From JAIQFL01 sp035295745 (lineage in GTDB: Bacteria > Acidobacteriota > Terriglobia > Bryobacterales > Bryobacteraceae), in the NCBI GenBank assembly GCA_035295745.1, contig DATGIL010000073.1, positions 144,612 to 208,611 on the forward strand: a DNA stretch of 64,000 bases, given 5' to 3'. The notes beneath the pieces were generated by a model, which was given only the letters and a program-made list of their open reading frames with translations, searched no databases and was not told the DNA's origin. Both the position numbers and the translations under genes were made by a program. Below are positions 35,911 through 44,735 of the stretch, one piece after another (positions within the stretch are counted from its first letter, which is position 1; each line of letters begins with the position of its first letter).

Positions 35911-38900
35911 CTAGAAGAACAACCTTAGCGCAAATTGCATCTGGCGTTCGGAGGATTGCAGCGTGCTGCTGATTGTGCCAAAGCCGGTATGCGGATCGCG
36001 ATTGTTCAGATCGGTGTTCGGCTGCCCGTATTCGGGATGATTGGCGATATTGAACGACTCGGCGCGAAACTCCATCTTGAACCGTTCCGTCAGACGGAAA
36101 TCCTTGAACAGCGAGAGATCCACGCTATTGATGCCGGGGCCGGAGAACACGTTGCGTCCCAGGTTGCCCGGCCGGATCATCACGCCGCTGGAGTTCAACG
36201 GCACTCCGGCGAAAGCGTTGATGTTGAGGTATGCCTGGGTGTCGCCAGGCGAGATCATCGGATTGCCGACCAGATCGGCGCGGCCGCCGGGAGAGCCGCC
36301 AGGGCTGCCGACACCGAAGGGCAATCCGCTTTGCACAGTCCAGATGCCGTTTAACTGCCAGCCGCCCAGAACGGCATCCTCCGCGCGATTCAGATGCGCA
36401 CCCATCTTGCGGCCTTTGCCGAACGGCAATTCATAGACTCCGCTCAGAACGAAGCGGCTGCGGACATCCTGGTCGGCCCGAGCCCGCTCGAGCGCGAGAT
36501 TCAGGAAGTCTTGCGGGCCCGCCGCCCCGAAAGCGCCACCGCCATCATCGATAGTCCTCGAAAATGTGTACGAAGCGGTAAATTGCAGGCCCTTCGAGAA
36601 GCGGCGCGTGAGTTCCGTCTGCAAGCCGTGATAGATGGAGTTGCCGCGAGCCGCCTCCACCGTAACGCTGCCCAGGTTGGGGAACAGCCGCGTTCCGTTG
36701 GGAGTGTTGAACAACTGATTGTTCTCGTTCCAGTAGTCCACCAGGTGATGGCCTGCCGCGCCCACATAGGCGATGCTGAAGACGGTATTGTTGACCACTT
36801 CACGCTGCACCTGAAGGTTCCATTGCTCCATCATCGAGTTCTTGTTGTTCATCAGGTCTGCCAGCACATTGACGTTTTGCGGATTTGCCAGGTTCAAGTT
36901 ATTGAAGTTGCCGAGAGGCAGCGGCGCGGTAGCGGCCAGCCAGTTTGTGCTATTCAGCGGCGCCTGACCGGAGAGCGTGATGCGATACCCGTCGCTATAG
37001 TTGTATTGCGAGTTGCCGCTGAAGGGCGGATTCTGCGCGAGCTGATTGCTGATGCCGCCGCGATCCAGGAAGTAGAAGATCCCGTACCCGCCGCGTAGCA
37101 CTGTCTTTCCATTGCCCGCGAAATCGTAAGCGAAGCCTGCGCGCGGCCCGAAATTGTGATAGTTGTTGCCCACCAGCGGATCGCCGCCGCCCGAGGCCAC
37201 CTGCAGTGCACCTGTCGCCAGGTTGAAGTTCGCCTGGCGGCCATTTGCTTCCACCGGGAACGACAGGTAATCCCAGCGCAGTCCCAGATTGACAGTCAGC
37301 CGGCGAGAGGCGCGCCAGTCGTCCTGCACGAAGAGAGCGTTTTCCCAGGTGCGTGTGCCCACCATCCCGAACGGAGGCCCGATCTGATAGTTGTTGACGA
37401 AACCCGCCAGAATGTCCGCCACTTCGTATCCCGTGGAACCCGGGCCGATGCCATTGCCATTCAGGTTGAAGAAGCCTTTGCCGGCGATCGGGCGGAACAG
37501 GTTCACCTGGCGGCGAATGATGTTCGCCCCGAACTTCACGGTGTGATTACCCTTTACCCAACTGGCGGTCTCGGCTGCCTGATAGGTGTTTTGCGGCACC
37601 AGGTACGGTCCGTAATCGCCGGTGTACTCGAGTTGGCTGTTGAAGCCGCCGATGAGCGCGCCGCCGCCCAGCAGCGGGCTCGTATTGGCATTGGGAATTC
37701 CCAGATTCGCCGAGAGGGGCACGTTGTCGTAAGGCGGCGTGTAGCCGAAGAAGGTGCGCTGGAAGCCAATGCGGAAATCGCTGAGCAGCGAAGGCGTGAA
37801 GGTATGCGTGAAGCCGGCCGCAGCGCCGCGATCGTGATTCAACTGCGTACCCGATCCGAACCCGGCGGGCAATCCCGGCAACCGGGTCGAGGTCACTTCA
37901 TTGGCCTCCGAGTAGCTTACGCGGCCGAAGACACGGTCGCGGTCGCTCGGGCTCCAGTCGATACGCGTATCGAAGTTGTCGAAATTCTGCACCTGCTGGC
38001 GCTCGATCTCCCAGTTCTGTTGCAGCTTACCGGTGAGATTTGGGAGCGGGTAAGCGTTGAGGTACTTTAGACCCACCGGATTCTGCAGATTGCTGGGAAT
38101 GATGTTGCCTGGAAATGGCGCGCCGGTCTGCAGATTGATGATCGGAATGGGCGCCGAAAGATGCGAGATCGAGGTGTCGAGCAATTCTGAGAAATTGCCC
38201 TGGCGCATGAGCGGCGTCGGTACCGAGGCAAAATCTACGCCCACCGGAGTGGCCTGGCGGAATCCTTCATAGTCCCCAAACACGAACAATTTGTTCTTCA
38301 CGATCGGAGCGCCGATGGTTCCGCCAAATTGGTTGCGGCGGAAGGGCGGCTTGGACGATGCGAAATCGGGCGTAGCGTCGAGCTGCGAATTGCGCAGGAA
38401 CTCGAACGCGCTTCCGTGAATCTCGTTGGTGCCCGATTTGAGTGCGGTGTTCACTACGGCACCGCCGGCGCGTCCGAATTCCGCGGGAGCGATGCTGGTC
38501 TGAACTTTGAATTCCTGAATCGCCTCGGCAGGCGGGAAAAAGACAATCGTATTCACCAGTGATTCGTTGTTGTCCACGCCATCGAGCATGAAGTTGTTGG
38601 CCTGTGGACGAGCGCCGTTGACCACCAGCGATGCGCCGCCGCTCGAGCCGTTGCGGAACGTCTCCGCGTTGTTGCCCTGCCCGGTCGCGATATTGCCCGG
38701 CACGCCGCGAGTGACGCCCGGGACGAGCGTGGCGAGTTGAGTAAAATTGCGGCCGTTCAAAGGCAGATCGACGATCTGCTTCGACTCGACGGTGAGTCCC
38801 ATATCAGAACTCGCACTGTCTACGAGCGCGCCCTGTTCCGTGACAACTACTTCTTCGGTGACTGCCCCGGTTTCAAGTGTGAAGTTCATGTTGGCGACCT

Positions 38901-39216
38901 GTGCCACTTCCAGCCTCACATTCTGCTTCACTGCTTTAAATCCGGTTTGTGTGATTTCCACGACATATTCGCCTGGACGCAGCGTGGGAAATGAGAATGC
39001 TCCCGTCCCAGCGCCAGTAGTCGCTTCGAGCACCCGCCCGGTTGCGACCTCGGTGACTTTCACCTTTGCGCCCGGCACCACCGCACCGGATTGATCGGAA
39101 ACTACCCCTTGCAACCGGGCGGCATCGGATTGCGCACGCACCGGCAAAGCGCTGAATGCCAAGACCAACGCGCAGAGCACGCCGGTCAGACGCACACCTG
39201 TCTTGACGTTTTTCAT
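35911..39216 (-). CDS. TonB-dependent receptor, Oar-like, with carboxypeptidase-regulatory domain
   Basis: A 1101-residue outer-membrane protein. A signal peptide ends LPVRAQ. A CarboxypepD_reg-like domain (~35-120) follows: LQGVVSDQSGAVVPGAKVKV, FSFPTLRPGEYVVEITQTGF. The plug follows: IVDLPLNGRNFTQLATLVPG and FMLDGVDNNES, the typical acidobacterial version. The rest is a beta barrel ending in ALRLFF with a terminal Phe. The ATG at 39216 follows a purine-rich AGAGAGG tract; an in-frame start 10 codons upstream lacks family support. The Oar-like group is very abundant in acidobacteria and its ligands are mostly unknown. Its position upstream of the GH13 gene suggests an oligosaccharide, as inference. 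Divergent to a membrane-anchored regulator. Confidence 0.93.
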   Translation of the reverse strand: MKNVKTGVRLTGVLCALVLAFSALPVRAQSDAARLQGVVSDQSGAVVPGAKVKVTEVATGRVLEATTGAGTGAFSFPTLRPGEYVVEITQTGFKAVKQNVRLEVAQVANMNFTLETGAVTEEVVVTEQGALVDSASSDMGLTVESKQIVDLPLNGRNFTQLATLVPGVTRGVPGNIATGQGNNAETFRNGSSGGASLVVNGARPQANNFMLDGVDNNESLVNTIVFFPPAEAIQEFKVQTSIAPAEFGRAGGAVVNTALKSGTNEIHGSAFEFLRNSQLDATPDFASSKPPFRRNQFGGTIGAPIVKNKLFVFGDYEGFRQATPVGVDFASVPTPLMRQGNFSELLDTSISHLSAPIPIINLQTGAPFPGNIIPSNLQNPVGLKYLNAYPLPNLTGKLQQNWEIERQQVQNFDNFDTRIDWSPSDRDRVFGRVSYSEANEVTSTRLPGLPAGFGSGTQLNHDRGAAAGFTHTFTPSLLSDFRIGFQRTFFGYTPPYDNVPLSANLGIPNANTSPLLGGGALIGGFNSQLEYTGDYGPYLVPQNTYQAAETASWVKGNHTVKFGANIIRRQVNLFRPIAGKGFFNLNGNGIGPGSTGYEVADILAGFVNNYQIGPPFGMVGTRTWENALFVQDDWRASRRLTVNLGLRWDYLSFPVEANGRQANFNLATGALQVASGGGDPLVGNNYHNFGPRAGFAYDFAGNGKTVLRGGYGIFYFLDRGGISNQLAQNPPFSGNSQYNYSDGYRITLSGQAPLNSTNWLAATAPLPLGNFNNLNLANPQNVNVLADLMNNKNSMMEQWNLQVQREVVNNTVFSIAYVGAAGHHLVDYWNENNQLFNTPNGTRLFPNLGSVTVEAARGNSIYHGLQTELTRRFSKGLQFTASYTFSRTIDDGGGAFGAAGPQDFLNLALERARADQDVRSRFVLSGVYELPFGKGRKMGAHLNRAEDAVLGGWQLNGIWTVQSGLPFGVGSPGGSPGGRADLVGNPMISPGDTQAYLNINAFAGVPLNSSGVMIRPGNLGRNVFSGPGINSVDLSLFKDFRLTERFKMEFRAESFNIANHPEYGQPNTDLNNRDPHTGFGTISSTLQSSERQMQFALRLFF

Positions 39217-39442
39217 AACCTCTCTTTCTCTTCCTGGAGACCCCATTGACTCACGGGCGACTTTGCAGTGGACTGCCCCCTGGCCCGCGTTCAGCTAAAG
39301 TTTCCTGCGATCCGTCCAGGCCGCCAAGTCTGTTACTGCGTATGATGCGGTTACATCGGTTAACTTCAATCCTTTCTGCTAAGTATCATTGATGTTAAAA
39401 TTGGTGTTACCTCACCCGGCGAGTGAGAAAAGGCACTCAGTC

Positions 39443-40693
39443 ATGCACCCGGTACCCAATGCGGGCCGGCTGCTTTCCAGCAGCCGGCGGCTCGAACAGA
39501 TTGACCGCATTGTGAGCAGCCCGGTGCTCCAAAACTCCCAGGCACTCTGCAATCTTCTGAAGTTTTTGGCGCGGCAATCCGTGGAAGCTCCCGATACACC
39601 GGTGAAGGAGCACCAGATCGCCACCGAGGTCTTTGGCCGTCCTACCAACTTCGACCCGCGCCTCGATTCGACCGTGCGCGTCCAGACGGGACGATTGCGA
39701 ACCAAACTAGCCGAATATTACGGCGGACCGGGGCGAGACGAGCCGATCGTCGTAGAGATCCCCAAAGGGAGTCACACCGTTACTTTTCGGGAGAGGGACG
39801 TGGCCGCGCCGGTTCCGGCGGCTCCTCTGAAAGTGGCGCCCGTCGCGGAGCCGATACCGATTCCTCGCCCGCGTCCCCACTGGTGGAAATGGACTGTGGT
39901 CGGATTCGTCGTGATGGCCGCACTGGCCGCTGGGTTCCTGGCGATTCGCCCCGCGGCGCACGCCATTTCGACACCCGCGGCCGCGAACGAGCCCCTGCTG
40001 ATTTTCTGGCGGAGCCTGTTGCAGAGCGCCGGGGAACCACTGGTGGTCTTCAGCAATGCGGAGTTTGTCGGCCGTCCCGAAACCGGGTTGCGCTACTTTC
40101 GTCCAGGCCGTGATACGGCGGAATCGGTCTTCGACCACTACACCGGGGTCGGCGAAGTGATCTCCATCCATGAGTTGGATCAGGTCTTCGCACGTCTCGG
40201 CCGGCCCATCCAGTTGAAGCGCGGCCGTCTGCTGAACTGGGACGACACAAAGAATCGCGACTTGGTCTTCCTCGGTTCGCCATCTGAAAACCTGACGCTG
40301 CGCGAGTTGTCTCTGGGACGCGAGTTCCGGTTCGAGACTATGCAGGATGGCCCCCGGAAAGGCGACTTGGGAATCGTGAACCTGCATCCTAACTCCGGCG
40401 AAGTGCCGGTGTTCTTCGGATCGCGAGATTTGCCGATTACCGAAGACTACGCTCTCGTGGAGTTAGCCCCCGGTCCGAATAACGGGCAGTCGATCCTGAT
40501 GCTGGCGGGCACTACGACCTTCGGCACTCAAGGCGCGGTGGAGTTCGTATGCGATCCCGATCGCATTCGCGGTCTTCTGCCGCAGGTGCGCGACGCAAAC
40601 GGGCGAGTGGCCCCATTTTGCGCTGTATTACACATCAAAGTGAATCGCGGAGTGCCCGTTGAAGGCGACCTGGTATCGTTGCGGCGCCGGTGA
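39443..40693 (+). CDS. Membrane-anchored putative DNA-binding regulator
   Basis: A ~416-residue protein. Its N-terminal ~110 residues (SRRLEQIDRIVSSPVLQNSQALCNLLKFLARQ, KEHQIATEVFGRP, FDPRLDSTVRVQTGRLRTKLAEYY, EIPKGSHTV as short blocks) match a group of acidobacterial and planctomycetal proteins with a winged-helix-like head resembling the C-terminal output domain of transcriptional regulators. A Pro-rich stretch is followed by one membrane segment (WTVVGFVVMAALAAGFLAI, ~150-168). The ~250-residue outer domain is unrecognised. Start: ATG at 39443 with AAGG ~10 nt upstream; an in-frame ATG at 39392 is possible. It is divergent from the TonB receptor, with ~226 bp between, so it may regulate the TonB/GH13/CRTAC1 genes; inferred. 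Confidence 0.72.
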   Translation: MHPVPNAGRLLSSSRRLEQIDRIVSSPVLQNSQALCNLLKFLARQSVEAPDTPVKEHQIATEVFGRPTNFDPRLDSTVRVQTGRLRTKLAEYYGGPGRDEPIVVEIPKGSHTVTFRERDVAAPVPAAPLKVAPVAEPIPIPRPRPHWWKWTVVGFVVMAALAAGFLAIRPAAHAISTPAAANEPLLIFWRSLLQSAGEPLVVFSNAEFVGRPETGLRYFRPGRDTAESVFDHYTGVGEVISIHELDQVFARLGRPIQLKRGRLLNWDDTKNRDLVFLGSPSENLTLRELSLGREFRFETMQDGPRKGDLGIVNLHPNSGEVPVFFGSRDLPITEDYALVELAPGPNNGQSILMLAGTTTFGTQGAVEFVCDPDRIRGLLPQVRDANGRVAPFCAVLHIKVNRGVPVEGDLVSLRRR

Positions 40694-40703
40694 CCGCCGG
40701 GGC

Positions 40704-42650
40704 CTATTCTCCTAAGTACTTCGCAACCCAGTCCAGGTGCCGGTGCATGATGTCGAGCACGAACTTCGGCTCCTGCGGACCGTGGGGGGTGCGCGGGTAG
40801 ACCACCATCTCCACCGGCGTGCCCAGCCGCTTCAACGCGTTGTACATCTCATATCCCTGCGAGGTCGGCACCCGAATGTCCGCCTCGCCGTGCAGGATGA
40901 GCATCGGCGTCTTGGCATTCTGAATATGCGCCAGGGGCGACATCTTGATATACCGGTCCGGCTGCTCGTACCAGGTACCTTCGAAGTAATCGTCCAGTGT
41001 GGTGGGGATGTCGTTGGTGCCCCACATCGAAATCAGGTCGGAGAGCCCCGCACCCGTAGCCGCGCACTTGAAGCGGTTCGTCTGCGTCACCACCCAGTTG
41101 GTCATGTACCCGCCGTAGCTCCAGCCCATCACCGCCAGGCGATTTGGATCGGCAACCCCCATCGCGATCGCGGCGTCCACTCCGCTCATCAGATCCGCGA
41201 AATCGCCGCCGCCCCAATCGTTGACATTCGACGATCGGAACGGTAGGCCGTAGCTGGTGGACCCTCGCGGATTGGCCCGCAACACCGCCCATCCGCGTGA
41301 CGCAAAGGATGCGATGGGGTAAAGACCAGATGCGCCGATGAATGTCTCGCTGAAAGCGCCTGCCGGACCGCCGTGAATATTGAGGATGAGCGGCACCTTC
41401 TTGCCGGCCTGATAGTTCGGCGGCAGCGTCAACAGACCTTCGATCTCCTTGCCGTCTTTCGATTTCCACTTGATGACCTTGGTCTCGCCGACCGGCTCCT
41501 TCGGCAGGTCGACATTGGCAGCGCTCACCCGCACCGGTTTGACGGTTGCCACTTCCGTAACATAGGCCTCCACCGGCTGGTCGGTGGCCTGCATCGCGAG
41601 ACCCGCATGGGTTCCCGCGCGATTTAAAATGAAGCCCGCGAACGTGCCGCGCGTGGGCTGGTAGAGCGCGGCAGGCGGCCCATCGAGCGGCATCCCGTAC
41701 AGCACGCTATGCGTTCCCAGGCCTTCCGTGAACAGTATGCGATTTCCTGCCCACCCTGAAATCGCAGGCGATTCGTCGTGCGATGCCGGCAGTTCGCGCA
41801 CCTTCATCCCCGCAAGCGTGAGCAACACGATGCGGCTGCCGTCGATTCGCTTGGTGGACTCGGTGCCGCGCAGATACGCGAGGTAGCGCCCATCCGGCGA
41901 GTATTTCGGCTGGCTCTCGCTTGCCGTCGTGTTGGCGATCGGGCGCGTGACACCGGTCTCCACATCCACTTCGTAGATGTCGGATTTGCGCGAGTCGTCG
42001 GCATCGGGCGTAGGACGCGTCTCAAACGCGATGCGGCGCGAATCCGGCGACCAATCGAAGACGCCGGTATTGTACGGTCCGCTGGCGATTTTCTTGAACG
42101 GCCGCTTGCCCGACGCGTCGAGTTCTACCGGGATCAGCCACAGCGACTGGTTGTGCGGGTTCTCGTCGATCACGCGGAAATCCAGCTTTTCGCGCTTGGC
42201 GCGGTCCTCGCCGGTATCCGGCTCGCGTGCCGAGAAGGCGATCCACTTACCATTCGGCGATAATGCATAGGCGCCCAGCGTTCCAGCCCAATTCACAATC
42301 TGCTCGGCCTCGCCGCCATCCACTGGAATCCGATAGATGCCGCGCTTGCCGCTGCGGTCGGAAGCGAAGAAGACCCATGCCGAATCTGCGGAAAAGGAGG
42401 GCGCGTTGGCCGACTTTTCGCCGCGCGTCAACTGCATCCGGCCGGTGCCGTCGGCGTGCGCCAGAAAGACATGAGTCAGCGATTCGCTCTTGTCGGCGTC
42501 CATCACCGGGTGCGTCTCCGTCCACACCGCCAGGCGCCCATCGGGAGAGGGAACCGCCGCGGTGACGGTCTTGACCTTCATCGAAAGTTCCGGCGTCCAC
42601 TGCGCCAGAAGCGCTGCGGGAAGCAGACAGACCAGTAGTCTACCGAACAT
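40704..42650 (-). CDS. S9 family peptidase (prolyl oligopeptidase type), second of a tandem pair
   Basis: A 648-residue exported serine peptidase. Signal peptide MFGRLLVCLLPAALLAQ. Residues ~25-370 are a seven-bladed propeller built from WD40/TolB-like blades (SPDGRLAVWTETHP; SADSAWVFFASDRSGKRGIY; SPDSRRIAFETRP). The catalytic alpha/beta-hydrolase domain contains GWSYGGYM with S511, GEADIRVPTSQ with the Asp, and PRTPHGPQEP with the His. The ATG at 42650 lies inside the end of the upstream paralogue, overlapping it by 11 nt, with GGTGG shortly before it; the two are probably translationally coupled. Sequence similarity between the pair runs over the whole length. Likely role: cleavage of oligopeptides in the periplasm. 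The stop is 10 bp from that of the convergent regulator gene. Confidence 0.92.
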   Translation of the reverse strand: MFGRLLVCLLPAALLAQWTPELSMKVKTVTAAVPSPDGRLAVWTETHPVMDADKSESLTHVFLAHADGTGRMQLTRGEKSANAPSFSADSAWVFFASDRSGKRGIYRIPVDGGEAEQIVNWAGTLGAYALSPNGKWIAFSAREPDTGEDRAKREKLDFRVIDENPHNQSLWLIPVELDASGKRPFKKIASGPYNTGVFDWSPDSRRIAFETRPTPDADDSRKSDIYEVDVETGVTRPIANTTASESQPKYSPDGRYLAYLRGTESTKRIDGSRIVLLTLAGMKVRELPASHDESPAISGWAGNRILFTEGLGTHSVLYGMPLDGPPAALYQPTRGTFAGFILNRAGTHAGLAMQATDQPVEAYVTEVATVKPVRVSAANVDLPKEPVGETKVIKWKSKDGKEIEGLLTLPPNYQAGKKVPLILNIHGGPAGAFSETFIGASGLYPIASFASRGWAVLRANPRGSTSYGLPFRSSNVNDWGGGDFADLMSGVDAAIAMGVADPNRLAVMGWSYGGYMTNWVVTQTNRFKCAATGAGLSDLISMWGTNDIPTTLDDYFEGTWYEQPDRYIKMSPLAHIQNAKTPMLILHGEADIRVPTSQGYEMYNALKRLGTPVEMVVYPRTPHGPQEPKFVLDIMHRHLDWVAKYLGE

Positions 42651-44607
42651 ATTTGTCCACCCAATCCAGATGTCGCTGCATGATATCGAGAATGAACTTC
42701 GGCTCCTGCGGCCCATGCGGCTGCCGCGGGTACACCACCATCTTGGCCGTCACGCCTTGGCGCTTGAGGGCGTGATAATATTCATACCCCTGCGAAGTCG
42801 GCACTCGCACATCCGCCTCTCCGTGCAGCACCAGCGTGGGAGTCGTGACGTTCTTGACGTACGTGATGGGCGAGTGCTTCTGAAACGATTCGAACTGCGT
42901 CCACGGCTCGCCGCCGAAGTAATCGGGCAGGAAGCCGGGAATATCGGCGGTGCCCGTGAAACTCCACAAATCGGTCACACCCGCGCCGATCACCGCAGCC
43001 TTGAATCGGTGCGTCTGCGTGATGGTCCACGACGTCATGAAGCCACCGTAACTCCAGCCCATCACCGCAAGACGCTCGGGATCGGCCACGCCCATCGAGA
43101 TGACGTGGTCCACTCCGGCCTGATCGTCCTCGAAATCTTTGCCGCCCCAGTCGTTGTAATTCGCAAAGCGGAACGTGCGGCCATACCCGCTCGATCCGCG
43201 CGGATTCGGCCGCAACACCGCGTATCCTCGCGCCGCGAAGACCGCGATCGGATATAGTCCGCTGCGGCCGGTGAAGGTCTCGCTGAAGACGCCCGTCGGA
43301 CCGCCATGAATGTTCAGGATCAACGGGTATCGTTTGCCGGGCTGGTAATCTGACGGGTACGTGAGCAGCCCCTCCACTTCGAGGCCGTCCTTCGACTTCC
43401 ATTTGATGGGCTCGGTCTTCCCCAAAGGAAGCTTGGGCAGATCGGTGTTAGCTCGGCTAAGGCGCACCGGCGAGCCTCCCGCCAGTTTCATGACGTAAGC
43501 CTCGGGCGCCTCCTCGGTGCTCTCCATGGGCATCCCGAGATAGGTGCCACTGGCGTTCAGGCGTGCGCCGGCCGAATTGATGGTGCCCTTGGCGCTCTCG
43601 AAGATCGTCTGCGGTGGGCCGTCCACTGGCATTGCGTAGATGGCGGCGCGTGTATGGCGAGCTTCAACGAAGATCAGCCGCGAGGAGTCTCCGGTGAAGC
43701 CGAGCAGTTGCGGCTGTTCATCGTAGGACGCAGGCAACGTCCGCGAATCGCCGCCGGCGCGATTCACCAGCACGATGCGGTCTTCAGTAGCCCACCGCGG
43801 CGGCTCGGACGATTTGGCAAACGCCAGATACTTGCCATCAGGCGAGTAGATCGGGTCGTGCTCCGCGGCATTGGTGGCTGCGATCGGCTTCACCGTGCCG
43901 GATGCGACATCCACTTCTGACAGATCGCTCCTGGTCCAATCGTCCGCGCCGGGGGTCGGCTGGTGGGCGAAGGCAATCGCGCGCGAATCGGGAGACCAGA
44001 CGAACGAATCCACGTGACGTTTCCCGTCGGTGAGCTTACGTTGCACGCGCTTGCCGTCCTGGCTGGCTTCGGCGGGAATCAGATACAGCGCCATATTGGC
44101 GGGGTTGGCATCCACCACGCGCCAGTCGCGCTTCTCTTTCTTATTCTTCTCTTCGTCCGGCGGAGCTTCGTACCCGGTGAACGCCACCGTCTTACTGTCG
44201 GGAGACAACTTGTAGTTACCGAGATTTCCCTTGAAGTCGGTAAGCATCTCGGCCTCGCCACCCGCCACCGCGATGCGATAGACGTTCATCTTGCCGGATC
44301 GCGGCGATTGGAAGTAGACGAACTTGCCGTCGGCGGAGAACGAAGGTGCGCTGCAGCTCTTATCGCCTCGGGTCAACTGCATGCGGTGCGATCCATCGGC
44401 ATTCGACAGGAAGATGTGGGTCAGCATCTCGCTGTGCTCCGGATCCATCACCGATTCAGTCTGCGTCCACGCCACGCGAGATCCGTCCGGCGACGGAATC
44501 ACGTTGCCCACGGTCTTGAATTGCAGGGAAAACTCGGGAGTCCAGGCGACAGGTGCCTGCGCCCAAGCGGCCGCCAGAAGGGCCGCGCACAACCATACTC
44601 CGCGCAT
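42640..44607 (-). CDS. S9 family peptidase (prolyl oligopeptidase type), first of a tandem pair
   Basis: A 655-residue exported serine peptidase, paralogous to the gene that follows it. Signal peptide MRGVWLCAALLAAAWAQ. The propeller carries SPDGSRVAWTQTESV and SADGKFVYFQSPRSGKMNVY. The hydrolase domain has HGGPTGVFSETF near the oxyanion hole, GWSYGGFM with S519, GEADVRVPTSQ and PRQPHGPQEP. The start is an ATG at 44607 without an evident Shine-Dalgarno. Divergent from a beta-barrel porin gene, 128 bp away. Differences between the two copies are scattered, so the duplication is not recent. Confidence 0.92.
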   Translation of the reverse strand: MRGVWLCAALLAAAWAQAPVAWTPEFSLQFKTVGNVIPSPDGSRVAWTQTESVMDPEHSEMLTHIFLSNADGSHRMQLTRGDKSCSAPSFSADGKFVYFQSPRSGKMNVYRIAVAGGEAEMLTDFKGNLGNYKLSPDSKTVAFTGYEAPPDEEKNKKEKRDWRVVDANPANMALYLIPAEASQDGKRVQRKLTDGKRHVDSFVWSPDSRAIAFAHQPTPGADDWTRSDLSEVDVASGTVKPIAATNAAEHDPIYSPDGKYLAFAKSSEPPRWATEDRIVLVNRAGGDSRTLPASYDEQPQLLGFTGDSSRLIFVEARHTRAAIYAMPVDGPPQTIFESAKGTINSAGARLNASGTYLGMPMESTEEAPEAYVMKLAGGSPVRLSRANTDLPKLPLGKTEPIKWKSKDGLEVEGLLTYPSDYQPGKRYPLILNIHGGPTGVFSETFTGRSGLYPIAVFAARGYAVLRPNPRGSSGYGRTFRFANYNDWGGKDFEDDQAGVDHVISMGVADPERLAVMGWSYGGFMTSWTITQTHRFKAAVIGAGVTDLWSFTGTADIPGFLPDYFGGEPWTQFESFQKHSPITYVKNVTTPTLVLHGEADVRVPTSQGYEYYHALKRQGVTAKMVVYPRQPHGPQEPKFILDIMQRHLDWVDKYVR

Positions 44608-44735
44608 ATGGGCTTTACTATGTCACAGCAGGTATGGGAATTCAAGAGCGCCGCAGACCGGCGCCAGACGAACAGGAACGTTCCCCCGCGCGTTGTATTC
44701 TTGGAGTATTCCAAAGCCTCGACCGTGGAGACCCG

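Noticed and set aside
44607..44640. A leaderless start for the first S9 peptidase gene
   Set aside because: The nearest TA-rich hexamers before the ATG match the -10 consensus poorly and at different spacing, so it does not join the TATAAT-N6 group.
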